Made by a program: the position numbers and the translations under genes. From Natrialba chahannaoensis JCM 10990 (GTDB lineage: Archaea; Halobacteriota; Halobacteria; Halobacteriales; Natrialbaceae): a stretch of 48,313 nucleotides of DNA. This document shows, one piece after another, positions 9,103-17,362 of the stretch (its first letter is position 1; every line of letters starts with the position of its first letter). Under the pieces are notes generated by a model that worked only from the letters and a program-made list of their open reading frames with translations, was not told the DNA's origin and did not search any database. Where the stretch lies: positions 1 through 48,313 of the forward strand of contig NZ_AOIN01000077.1 of the NCBI RefSeq assembly GCF_000337135.1, written 5' to 3'.

Positions 9103-9435
9103 ACGGGCTATCTCGGACGGTCCGCAGCGAACCGGACGAACGGGTCGATTCAGGCAGACGGCTGGTGCTACGGACGTTCTTTGCAGTTTGTGTACAACAA
9201 CCCCGATCACCATCTCGTGTGTCGTGTATTGTGCGCTGTTTCTCGTACTCGAGTCCACGCCGATCACGCCACGGTGATCGAGTGACGCCAACCGTGGGGC
9301 ACGGAGAATCGTTGTATCTCTGAATCGAGACGTCCGTAATCACCGATTATACTGGTTGTGGGTCGTGACTGTTCAAAGTAAGGTCTCGTATGCAAGCCAA
9401 CCACTAAAGCGGTATACGGTGTGACGTTATGTTCG
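9103..9435. promoter_or_regulatory. upstream region of the sugar ABC operon
   Basis: This 333-bp gene-free stretch lies between the regulator and the binding-protein gene. A TATA-like CACTAAAG at about 9401-9408 is close to 30 bases before the ATG at 9436. I looked for the TACT-N-GAGTA type TrmB site known in Halobacterium and found no convincing copy. Confidence 0.4.
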
Positions 9436-10965
9436 ATGGAGCCGAGGCCCACTGCTGGTTCCGCGAATGATGTCGACCGGCACCAGTCCCAACCCCAGTC
9501 TCGGTCGCGGGGGTCACAGGGGACGCGTGTCTCCCGTCGCTCGTTCGTGGCCGCAGCCTCGGCAACCACGGTAGTCGGTGCGACGGCTATCGCCGGCTGT
9601 CTCGGTCGCGGGCACGGCCCGAATACGGTGATCATGACCGGGGCGACGGACTTCGAGGGGATTCTACACACCGACGATGACGAACCCGACGTCCAGCAGG
9701 CGCTGTGGGACGCCGGGCTCGACGAGGATATCAGGGTCGAGGTCCAGACGGTCGTCAGCGACTCCGCACAACGGATGCAGGAAGCCCAGTCGACCCTGCA
9801 GGCTGGACGCGCGCCGCCGGACATCCATATGATGGACACCGGGTGGACGATCCCCTTTATCCTGCGCGAGCAGACGACGAACCTCACCGAAGAACTCCCC
9901 GACGACGTGGTCGACCGGATCGATGACGTCTATCTCGACGAGGTACTTGAGACGGCCCGCCATCCGGAGACGGGCGACATCCACGGTCTTCCGCTGTTTC
10001 CCGACTTCGGGATGATGCTGTACCGTCAGGACCTCGTCGAGGACGCCGGACACGACACGAGCAACTGGGCGACCGAACCGCCGAGTTGGGAGATGTTCTC
10101 GCAGGCAGTCGCCGACGCACAGGCCGAGGCCGGCGTCAGCTACGGGCTTACAACGCAGGCGGCCGCGTTCGAGGGGCTCTCCTGCTGTACGTTCAACGAG
10201 GTCATGTCGACCTGGGGTGGCGGCTACTTCGGCGGCACGGGGGACCTGTTCACCGCCGGCGACCGCCCGATCACCGTCACCGACGACGCCGTCCTCGATG
10301 CAATCCGCATGATGCGGGCGTTCATCCACGGTGACGACGACGAGCACGCACTCGAGGGCTACCCACAGATTTGTCCGTCGGCGATCGTCCAGTGGACCGA
10401 AGAGGAGTCACTCAACCCGTTCGAGGGCGGTGATGCGGTCGCGAATCGGAACTGGCCGTTCGCGATCGCCGCGACGGGAGCAGACGATGCCTTCGGCGAG
10501 GATCTTGGCGTCATCACACAGCCGTACGCGGTCCCCGAAGACGATACCGAGTTCGAGGGCGTCGGCGGCACGGCCGCCGCGCTCGGGGGCTGGAACCTCA
10601 CCGTCAGTCCGTACACCGACCGGATCGACGAGGTGTTGCAGGTACTCGAGGCGTTTACCCACGACGAGGTCATGCTCACCATCTTCGAGTTGCAGGGCTT
10701 TCTCCCGCCGAACATCGACCTGGTCGAGGAGGCCGATCCCGACGAGATTGGTCCGATCGCGCGCTACGTCGACCAGATCCAGTTAGCGGGAGAGAACGCG
10801 GTACCACGTCCTGTGACCGACGTCTGGCCAGAGCAGTCCGCACTCATCTTCCAGGAGGTGAACGCGGCCTACCGCGGCGCGAAGTCGCCGAGTGAGGCTA
10901 TGGAGGACCTGGCCGGGCGTCTCGAGCGCAGCGAAGCGGAGGTGGCAGCCCAACATGGGGAGTAA
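9436..10965 (+). CDS. carbohydrate ABC transporter substrate-binding lipoprotein
   Basis: This 509-residue family 1 (MalE-like) extracellular binding protein has a Tat signal with twin arginines (VSRRSFVAAASATT) and a lipobox (IAGC), so it should be exported folded and lipid-anchored on the cell surface. The mature part contains MDTGWTIPFILREQ, DIHGLPLFPDFGMMLYRQDL and GGWNLTVSPYTDR, all typical of sugar-binding members. I chose the ATG at 9436; an in-frame GTG at 9421 would add MTLCS. Its stop codon overlaps the next gene by 11 bases, showing tight operon structure. The sugar cannot be named; an oligosaccharide or polyol is plausible. Confidence 0.93.
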   Translation: MEPRPTAGSANDVDRHQSQPQSRSRGSQGTRVSRRSFVAAASATTVVGATAIAGCLGRGHGPNTVIMTGATDFEGILHTDDDEPDVQQALWDAGLDEDIRVEVQTVVSDSAQRMQEAQSTLQAGRAPPDIHMMDTGWTIPFILREQTTNLTEELPDDVVDRIDDVYLDEVLETARHPETGDIHGLPLFPDFGMMLYRQDLVEDAGHDTSNWATEPPSWEMFSQAVADAQAEAGVSYGLTTQAAAFEGLSCCTFNEVMSTWGGGYFGGTGDLFTAGDRPITVTDDAVLDAIRMMRAFIHGDDDEHALEGYPQICPSAIVQWTEEESLNPFEGGDAVANRNWPFAIAATGADDAFGEDLGVITQPYAVPEDDTEFEGVGGTAAALGGWNLTVSPYTDRIDEVLQVLEAFTHDEVMLTIFELQGFLPPNIDLVEEADPDEIGPIARYVDQIQLAGENAVPRPVTDVWPEQSALIFQEVNAAYRGAKSPSEAMEDLAGRLERSEAEVAAQHGE

Positions 10966-12019
10966 ACCAGACGGCGGCACCGAAACCGGGGATATCGAGG
11001 GTGGGATCGGCACGCAGACCGACCTCGACACCAAACAGGACCGGACCGGCAACCCCGTCGTCAACTGGATGGAAAATCTGAGCGAGGCGGCCTACGCCTA
11101 CCTCCTCCTGATTCCGGCCTTCGCCCTGCTCACCCTGATCGCGTTCTACCCGCTCATCATGACGTTCATCATGTCTCTGCGGGGGGACGAGACGCGCGGG
11201 GCGGAACCGCTCGGCGAGTTCGTCGGCATCGAGAACTACGTCGACATTCTGACGGGGAACGCGCGACTTGCCAGGCAGTTCCTCGACGTCGGCGTCACCT
11301 CCTCGTTCCCGTTCGTCGAACTCGGCGTCCCGTTCTTGCAGCAGGCGCTGTTCGTCACGCTCGCGTTTGCGGTGATCAGCGTCTTCTTCGAGACGGTTAT
11401 CGGGTTCGGGCAGGCATACGTGCTCGATCAGGACTTCCGCGGCCGACGCTGGGTCCGTGTCGCGATCATCCTCCCGTGGGCAGTCCCGATCGTGATTCAG
11501 GGGATGATCTTCTTCCTGCTGTTCCAGCCCGAGGTCGGCTTCGGCAGCGACCTCATGCAGTGGCTTGGCGTCTTCGGTGCCGATCCACTAGCAGATAGTC
11601 GCGACTCGTTCATCATCATCCTCATCGCGGACATCTGGAAATCGGCGGCGTTCATGGCGCTGTTGATCCTGGCAGGCCTCCAGAGTGTCGACCGGAGTCT
11701 GTACGATGTGGCGCGGGTCGCGGGTGCCTCGCCGTGGCAGCGGTTCAAGCTGATCACGCTGCCGCTCGTGCTGCCGGCCCTGCTCGTCGCAATGTTGTTC
11801 CGGACCATGGACGCGATGCGCGTCTACGGACTAATCGAGTCGACTGCGGGTTGTACGACCGTCCCGTCGCTCACGTGTCTCGTCGTCGAGGCCATGTTCG
11901 GCGGGACGCGTATCTTCGCGACCGCTGCTGCCGTGGCGTTCACGACCGCGCTCGTGATCGGACTGATCATCTCGGTGTACGTGTTCTTCTTCCGCGACAC
12001 CGAGGGAGGGCTCTACTGA
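10955..12019 (+). CDS. sugar ABC transporter permease, MalF type
   Basis: This 354-residue inner component of the importer begins at the ATG at 10955, inside the end of the binding-protein gene. An acidic cytoplasmic start (about 35 residues) precedes six predicted membrane helices. The cytoplasmic EAA loop, which docks on the ATPase, is DVARVAGASPWQRFKLITLPLVLP. The first helix is YLLLIPAFALLTLIAFYPLIMTF, typical of MalF/UgpA-like permeases. It should pair with the next permease as a heterodimer. Its TGA overlaps the following ATG by one base. Confidence 0.94.
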   Translation: MGSKPDGGTETGDIEGGIGTQTDLDTKQDRTGNPVVNWMENLSEAAYAYLLLIPAFALLTLIAFYPLIMTFIMSLRGDETRGAEPLGEFVGIENYVDILTGNARLARQFLDVGVTSSFPFVELGVPFLQQALFVTLAFAVISVFFETVIGFGQAYVLDQDFRGRRWVRVAIILPWAVPIVIQGMIFFLLFQPEVGFGSDLMQWLGVFGADPLADSRDSFIIILIADIWKSAAFMALLILAGLQSVDRSLYDVARVAGASPWQRFKLITLPLVLPALLVAMLFRTMDAMRVYGLIESTAGCTTVPSLTCLVVEAMFGGTRIFATAAAVAFTTALVIGLIISVYVFFFRDTEGGLY

Positions 12020-13206
12020 TGACAGACGAGAGGACGGATGAGACCGAAACTGACGAGACGACGACCGACACCAAAGCCGATGAGACGTCGACCGGCACAG
12101 AAACCGACGAAACGCCAAACGACACCGAAGCCGACGCCCCAGCAAGCACCGATGACGACGGTGTCCCCAAACACTGGGCGTACGCCCGCGAACAGGCTGC
12201 GACAGCGACGGACGGCGGTGTGACGGCAACGGACGGCGGCCAATCAGCCGAAGCGAGCCAACAGCAAAGCAACGTCCTCGTGGAGGGCGAAGACGCCGAA
12301 CTCGACCGCGGCCCGTTCCAGCGCTGGGTTGCGAGTTCGATCTCCAACCCGGACCGCGCTTACCGAGCAATGTTCTACACGGCGACGATCTTCTTCCTGT
12401 TTACGACGCTGTTCCCATTCTACTGGCTGCTCATGGTCGCGCTGACGCCGGAAGGACAGCAACAGGACATCATCCTCACGCCGAACGGCTTCAACCCCGC
12501 TGCGTTCGTCGAGGTCTTCCAGGTGCTGCCGTTCCACTGGTACGTCTTCAACAGCTTCGTAATCGCGACGGCCTCGACCATCGTCGTCCTGGTCATCGCT
12601 AGCCTCGCGGGATACGCCTTCGGCCGACTCCAGTTTCCCGGAAAGATCCCGCTGATGCTGCTCGTGCTGGTGATCTCCTTCTTCCCACCAGCGGCGTTCT
12701 TCATCCCGCTGAACGACCTGTTCAACACGCAGTTCGTCGCACTCGAGCCGATTACCGGCGACGGCAGTCTCTACAACACGCCCGGCGCGATGGTGTTGCC
12801 CCTGTCGGCAATCTTCATGCCCCTCGCCATCTTCATCCTCACGACGTTCTACTCGCAGATTCCTGACGGCCTGGAAGATGCAGCGCGCGTCGAGGGAACC
12901 ACACGACTCGGCGCGCTGTTTCGGGTCATCATCCCCCTGTCAGCCCCTGGTGTCGCGACCGCCGGCGTGTTGACGTTCATCGCCGTCTACAACGAGTTCT
13001 TCTTCTCGTTCCTGATGACCGACGGCCAGCCGGAGAACTGGGCCCCCATACTCGAGGGCATCCTCGGCTACCAGGGCCAGTACGAGGTGATGTACCACCT
13101 GATGGCGGCGTCGAGCATTATCGGGGTGATCCCCGTCGCGATTCTCGTCATCATCGCGCAGGAGAAGATCGTTAGCGGCCTGACCGCAGGCGCGCTCAAG
13201 GAGTGA
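12019..13206 (+). CDS. sugar ABC transporter permease, MalG type
   Basis: This 395-residue second permease has six predicted helices, from about residue 120 to the end. Its EAA loop is DAARVEGTTRLGALFRVIIPLSAPG. The unusual part is the first ~100 residues: a Thr/Glu/Asp-rich, disordered, repetitive extension (TDETTTDTKADETSTGTE and similar) that should face the cytoplasm. MalG-type proteins usually lack it, and function of the extension is unknown. The ATG at 12019 overlaps the previous stop, supporting translational coupling and making this start credible despite the odd N-terminus. Confidence 0.92.
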   Translation: MTDERTDETETDETTTDTKADETSTGTETDETPNDTEADAPASTDDDGVPKHWAYAREQAATATDGGVTATDGGQSAEASQQQSNVLVEGEDAELDRGPFQRWVASSISNPDRAYRAMFYTATIFFLFTTLFPFYWLLMVALTPEGQQQDIILTPNGFNPAAFVEVFQVLPFHWYVFNSFVIATASTIVVLVIASLAGYAFGRLQFPGKIPLMLLVLVISFFPPAAFFIPLNDLFNTQFVALEPITGDGSLYNTPGAMVLPLSAIFMPLAIFILTTFYSQIPDGLEDAARVEGTTRLGALFRVIIPLSAPGVATAGVLTFIAVYNEFFFSFLMTDGQPENWAPILEGILGYQGQYEVMYHLMAASSIIGVIPVAILVIIAQEKIVSGLTAGALKE

Positions 13207-13226
13207 GAAACGGAGGAAACCACACT

Positions 13227-14414
13227 ATGGCACGCGTTCAACTCGACCACATCACGAAGCGCTACGAAGACGTCACCGCCGTCGACGACGTCTCGATGGA
13301 GATCGAAGATGGCGAATTCGTCACGTTCGTCGGCCCCTCGGGCTGTGGCAAGTCCACGACCATGGAGACCGTCGCGGGACTCACGAAACCGACCGACGGA
13401 AAAGTCTACATCGGCGATCGCGAGGTGACGAGACTGGCCCCGAAAGACCGCGGCGTCGCGATGGTCTTCCAGAACATCGCGCTGTTCCCGCACATGGATG
13501 TCTTCGAAAACATCTCCTTCGGTCTCCGACTGCGAAAGTACGACGACGAAGAGGTCAGACACCGCGTTGAGCAGGCGGCTGACATCGTCCAACTCGAGGG
13601 CATGCTCGATCGGATGCCCGACGAGATGTCCGGCGGCCAGCGCCAGCGCGTCGCCATCGCCCGAGCCATCGTCCGCAACCCCGATGTCTTCCTCATGGAC
13701 GAGCCGCTTGCTAACTTAGACGCCAAGCTGCGCGTCCACATGCGAACCGAACTCCAGCGCCTCCACCGCGAACTGGAGACGACTATCATCTACGTCACCC
13801 ACGACCAGGCCGAGGCAATGACCATGTCGAACCGGATCGCCGTCCTCAACGAGGGCACACTCCAGCAACTCGCGCCGCCACTCGAGTGCTACAACGAACC
13901 GGCGAATCTGTTCGTCGCGGGGTTCATCGGGTCGCCGTCGATGAACTTCGTGGAGGGAGAGCTCACGGCGACGGGGTTCGAGTCGGACAACGTCGATGTG
14001 GCGTTCGAACCGGAACTGGTTCCGTCCGTCACGAGTGGCGACACACTCACGCTCGGTATTCGACCGGAGGACGTACACCTCGTGGCGACGGCCGACGGCG
14101 TAACCGAGCCGACGGCGGAACTACACGCGACGGCCGACGTGCTGGAACCGATGGGCGATGAGGTGTTCGTCTACCTGCTCCTCTCGGAAGAGGCGGACCG
14201 GTCAATGGAGCAAGAGCCTGCGACCGCGCCGAATCAGTTGCTGATGAGTGTGACACCGGATACGGACATTCACGAGGGGAAAGAGGTGGCCGTCGTCCTC
14301 GACCGGTCGAAGATCCACCTCTTCGAGACGGCGACGGGCGACGCACTCCGACATGACCTGACAGAGCACTCAGACGGCGGTGCCGGCCCAGCGGCAACGG
14401 AAGCCGATACCTAA
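13227..14414 (+). CDS. sugar ABC transporter ATP-binding protein (MalK/UgpC/MsmK type)
   Basis: This 395-residue importer ATPase powers the two preceding permeases. Its Walker A is GPSGCGKST (36-44), the Q-loop is in VFQNIALFPH, the ABC signature is MSGGQRQR (134-141), Walker B ends MDEP (157-160) and the H-loop is in YVTHDQAEAM. After about residue 235 the C-terminal TOBE/OB domain begins (FIGSPSMNF, LTLGIRPEDVHL), as in MalK-type subunits, which may take regulatory input. The ATG at 13227 lies 20 bp after the permease stop; an in-frame GTG at 13203 would overlap it and add MRNGGNHT. Confidence 0.95.
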   Translation: MARVQLDHITKRYEDVTAVDDVSMEIEDGEFVTFVGPSGCGKSTTMETVAGLTKPTDGKVYIGDREVTRLAPKDRGVAMVFQNIALFPHMDVFENISFGLRLRKYDDEEVRHRVEQAADIVQLEGMLDRMPDEMSGGQRQRVAIARAIVRNPDVFLMDEPLANLDAKLRVHMRTELQRLHRELETTIIYVTHDQAEAMTMSNRIAVLNEGTLQQLAPPLECYNEPANLFVAGFIGSPSMNFVEGELTATGFESDNVDVAFEPELVPSVTSGDTLTLGIRPEDVHLVATADGVTEPTAELHATADVLEPMGDEVFVYLLLSEEADRSMEQEPATAPNQLLMSVTPDTDIHEGKEVAVVLDRSKIHLFETATGDALRHDLTEHSDGGAGPAATEADT

Positions 14415-14450
14415 GTTCACGACCACCAACGGACAAAAGGTGATTCGGCC

Positions 14451-14495
14451 CCAATATTTAGTATAGCAATATACGATATATTTGCTCGAAATTGG
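14451..14495. promoter_or_regulatory. AT-rich palindromic promoter/operator
   Basis: Nested inverted repeats sit just upstream of the oxidoreductase gene: CCAAT (14451-14455) pairs with ATTGG (14491-14495), and AGCAA (14465-14469) pairs with TTGCT (14482-14486) around TATA-rich centres. The position, ending about 15 bases before the ATG at 14511, fits a TATA region combined with a dimeric regulator site. TrmB from 8038 is the obvious candidate binder; this is inference. Confidence 0.45.
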
Positions 14496-14510
14496 TCCCA
14501 GACTCCTGCT

Positions 14511-15601
14511 ATGACAGACAACCACTCCGACATCGACACCGGAATTGTGGTCTCGGTAACATCGGACAGTACCACGCCGAGCGTCTCCGCGAGCTAGAGG
14601 TCCCGCTCGTCGGCGGCATGGATGTCGCCGCAGAAGCAAGACGACGCTTCGGCAGGCGGTACAACGTCGACGTCTACGAGGATCACCAGGAGCTGTACGA
14701 AACGGTCGACGCCGTAATCATCACGACACCAAACAAATACCACGAAGAGTACGCCGTCGACGCCTTCGAGCAGGGAATCCACGTCCTCCTCGAGAAGCCT
14801 CTCGCCCACGATTACGAGAGTGCTTCACGAATCGCAACGGCCGCACAAGAGACCGACAGCCTCTGCATGGTTGGATTCAACAACCGCTTTGCGAACACCG
14901 TCCAGGTCCTCAAAGACCGCATCGATAGCGGTGAACTCGGTGACATCACCCACGTCGAAGCCAACTACGTCCGTCGACGCGGCATCCCCGGCCGTGGCTC
15001 GTGGTTCACCCGCCGGCAGATCGCCGGCGGCGGTGCACTCATCGACCTCGGCGTCCACGCTGTCGACCTCGCACTCTACCTACTCGAGTACCCACGTGTC
15101 ACAGAAGTCTCGGGTATCGCGCGAAGCGAGTTCGGCTCGCGTGAGGAGTACGCCTATCTGGAGATGTGGGGGGAAGACGCCGGTCCGCGGGGGTTCGACG
15201 TGGATGACTCGGCGAGTGCGTTCGTTCGCTGTGCCGAGGGGCGAACGATTAGTCTGGAGGTCGCCTGGGCGACGAACCGGCCGTCGAACCACGAGTTTGT
15301 CGTCCGCGGCTCCGAAGCTGCGGCGCAGTTTGACCTGCTCGAAGGAGGGTTGACGATTCACTCCGCAAGTACTGGTGGTTCACCGCACCTGGAAAATACG
15401 TCGATCGATGTTCGTCAGAACGATACACACACGGCCGAGCAGCGGGCGTTTTTCGATCGAATTCTCAGGGAAGCGAGCGGGACCGACGGGAGCGGCGACG
15501 ACAGAAGTGAAAGCGTCGAGCAGGCGCTGTTGGTACAGGATGTCATCGACGCCATCTACCGTTCAAGCGATGCAGAGGCGACGGTTTCGTTCGGCGAGTA
15601 G
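14511..15601 (+). pseudogene. Gfo/Idh/MocA-family oxidoreductase with N-terminal frameshift
   Basis: The body of this gene encodes a normal NAD(P)-dependent sugar or polyol dehydrogenase. The nucleotide motif GLGNIGQYHAE is followed by VDAVIITTPNKYHEEYAVDAF, HVLLEKPLAHD with the catalytic EKP, and GGALIDLGVHAVDLALYLL. The natural ATG at 14511 gives MTDNHSDIDTGIV and then runs out of frame at about 14547-14551. One extra base in the GTGGTC tract would restore DTGIVGLGNIGQYH. As written, translation from this ATG stops after about 28 codons. A TTG at 14492 stays in frame but gives a senseless leader. This may be a real one-base loss or a sequence error. It fits the sugar operon. Confidence 0.75.
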
Positions 15602-15725
15602 CTGGATAACTTGGACGAACCGCTGTACAATCGTGCTCAAGTAGCCGTACAACCGTTGACGAGTCGCCGCACAGCCGACAACCGTACCCCCGTTTTATCT
15701 CGGCGTCTCTCGTTCGTCGTTGCGT

Positions 15726-16694
15726 ATGCAACTCGGCGTTCACACTCCACCGCTGGCTGATGAGTCACTCGAGGGCGCGCTGTCGTATCTCGACGAGCAA
15801 GGCGTCGATGCACTCGAGCCCGGCGTCGGCGGTCATCCCGGACAGGACCACCTTCCCCGCGCGGAGTACCTGGATAACGAGGACACACAGGAGGAATTGC
15901 AGGGGCTGCTCGACGAGTACGGACTCGAAATCAGTGCGCTGGCGACGCACAACAATCCGCTCCATCCAGACGAAGCGCGGTCGGCTAAAGCCGATACTGA
16001 ACTCCGTGAAGCGATCGAGCTAGCCGATCAGCTCGGTGTCGGGGCCGTCACCTGCTTTTCGGGGCTGCCGGCCGGCGGACCGGACGACGAGGTGCCAAAC
16101 TGGATTACAGCGCCATGGCCGCCCGAACACGACGAGGCGCTGTCCTACCAGTGGGACGTGGCCGTCGACTACTGGGCGGATCTCGCCGACTACGCCGACG
16201 AACACGATGTCGACGTCGCCATCGAAATGCACCCCAACATGCTGGTCTACGAACCCCACGGAATGGCCCGCCTGCGCAAGGAAACCGGCGAGCGGATCGG
16301 GACGAACTTCGACCCCTCGCACCTCTACTGGCAGGGAATCACGATCACCGATGCAATCCGTTATCTTGGGAAGCGCGATGCGATCCACCACGTCCACGCG
16401 AAAGACACCAAAATATACGACGCACAGGCCCGCGAGAAGGGTGTCCTCGATACGACAACCTACGACGACGAACCGAACCGCTCGTGGCTATTCCGTTCGG
16501 TCGGCTACGGCCACGGCGAAGCTCACTGGAAAGATATTGTCTCGACCCTGCGGATGGTCGGCTACGACGGCACCCTCAGCATCGAACACGAAGACTCGCT
16601 CACGAGTTCTCGTGAGGGACTCGAGAAGGCGATCGATCTCCTCCAGCGGACGCTCTTCGAGACCGAACCCGGAGAAGCGTACTGGGCCGAATAG
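15726..16694 (+). CDS. sugar phosphate isomerase/epimerase (xylose isomerase-like TIM barrel)
   Basis: This 322-residue AP endonuclease 2/IolE-type TIM barrel starts MQLGVHTPPLADESLEGALSYLDEQGVDALEPGVGG. Metal ligands are expected in strand ends: Glu in VAIEMHPNM, His in DPSHLYWQG, His in HHVHAKDTK, and Glu near the end in TLSIEHED. Family members isomerise, epimerise or dehydrate sugars and inositols using a divalent metal. The neighbouring Gfo/Idh/MocA gene and ABC importer suggest joint breakdown of an imported sugar or inositol-like compound. I preferred the ATG at 15726 over a TTG two codons upstream. Substrate is unknown. Confidence 0.9.
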   Translation: MQLGVHTPPLADESLEGALSYLDEQGVDALEPGVGGHPGQDHLPRAEYLDNEDTQEELQGLLDEYGLEISALATHNNPLHPDEARSAKADTELREAIELADQLGVGAVTCFSGLPAGGPDDEVPNWITAPWPPEHDEALSYQWDVAVDYWADLADYADEHDVDVAIEMHPNMLVYEPHGMARLRKETGERIGTNFDPSHLYWQGITITDAIRYLGKRDAIHHVHAKDTKIYDAQAREKGVLDTTTYDDEPNRSWLFRSVGYGHGEAHWKDIVSTLRMVGYDGTLSIEHEDSLTSSREGLEKAIDLLQRTLFETEPGEAYWAE

Positions 16695-16768
16695 TTCCAA
16701 CGAGCGACGGACACATACCCAGCGACGAAAACGAGAGCAGTCCACTACCAACAGCCATAGTTAGAACC

Positions 16769-17221
16769 TCACTCGTCGACGGTGTCGACCGACCCGTCTG
16801 GTGTCGCCGAGTCCTCGAGTTCGATCTGACCGTCACTGTAGACGGTGATCAGATAGCCCTCGTACTCGAGTTCGACGTGGCCGAGTGTTCCAGTGCCAGT
16901 GCCAGTGCCAGTTCGAGTTCGAGTTCCAGTTTCGGATTCCGACGGTGACTCAGCGGGGGCATCGGCCTGTGTCTCCTGAGAGTGGGAGTGAGACTGGGGG
17001 TTGGAGTTAGGGTTTGAGTTGGAACCTTCAACGGCGTCTCTGAAGAGCGAGTCGAGCGCTTCTGGGTTGACAACAGAGTACAGCGGCTCGTATGCGGGCG
17101 GCTCGATATCGGTTGGGTCAACCCCCTCGCGAGCGGCAACAGCTTCGATAATTGCCTGGCTCGGTGATACCGCTCTCTCGATTCCGGTTCCGGGCGGCGA
17201 CGTATCGTCGGGAGAGGACAT
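16769..17221 (-). CDS. HalOD1 output domain protein
   Basis: This 150-residue haloarchaeal protein has a HalOD1-like domain split by a long linker. The N-terminal half runs through PSQAIIEAVAAREGVDPTDIEPPAYEPLYSVVNPEALDSLF, and the C-terminal half is HVELEYEGYLITVYSDGQIELED. The linker (about residues 66-117) is low complexity: Ser/Asn/Pro and then alternating Thr-Gly and Thr-Arg, coded by hexanucleotide repeats at 16885-16928. HalOD1 domains often end sensory proteins, but here the domain is alone. I chose the ATG at 17221 (MSSPDD). Its partner is unknown. Confidence 0.82.
   Translation of the reverse strand: MSSPDDTSPPGTGIERAVSPSQAIIEAVAAREGVDPTDIEPPAYEPLYSVVNPEALDSLFRDAVEGSNSNPNSNPQSHSHSQETQADAPAESPSESETGTRTRTGTGTGTGTLGHVELEYEGYLITVYSDGQIELEDSATPDGSVDTVDE
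16885..16928. repeat. hexanucleotide repeat within the HalOD1 gene
   Basis: Three copies of CAGTGC (16891-16908) are followed by TTCGAG-like hexamers. On the minus strand they encode alternating Thr-Gly and Thr-Arg in the linker. A related 6-bp G/T-rich repeat lies at about 16994-17026. Confidence 0.75.
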
Positions 17222-17362
17222 ATCGGAGGCTAGGTGGCTCCAAGGGATAAGGATACTGGCAGTCACCAGTCCGAGACAGTACTAAGCGTGTCTCTCCCGC
17301 CCGGCTTGCAGGTAATCGGGTTGATTATCGAAGGGGGCGAAACGCTTCCAGTCACCAGTGCA

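Noticed and set aside
9103-9435. Known Halobacterium-type TrmB site (TACT, spacer, GAGTA) upstream of the sugar operon
   Set aside because: I found only CTCGAG-type words, which are common in haloarchaeal DNA, and no copy with the right halves and spacing.
14492-14510. TTG at 14492 as start of the dehydrogenase
   Set aside because: It keeps the frame but gives a leader (VPDSCYDRQPLRHRHR) unlike any family member, while the ATG at 14511 gives a normal start that only needs one base restored.
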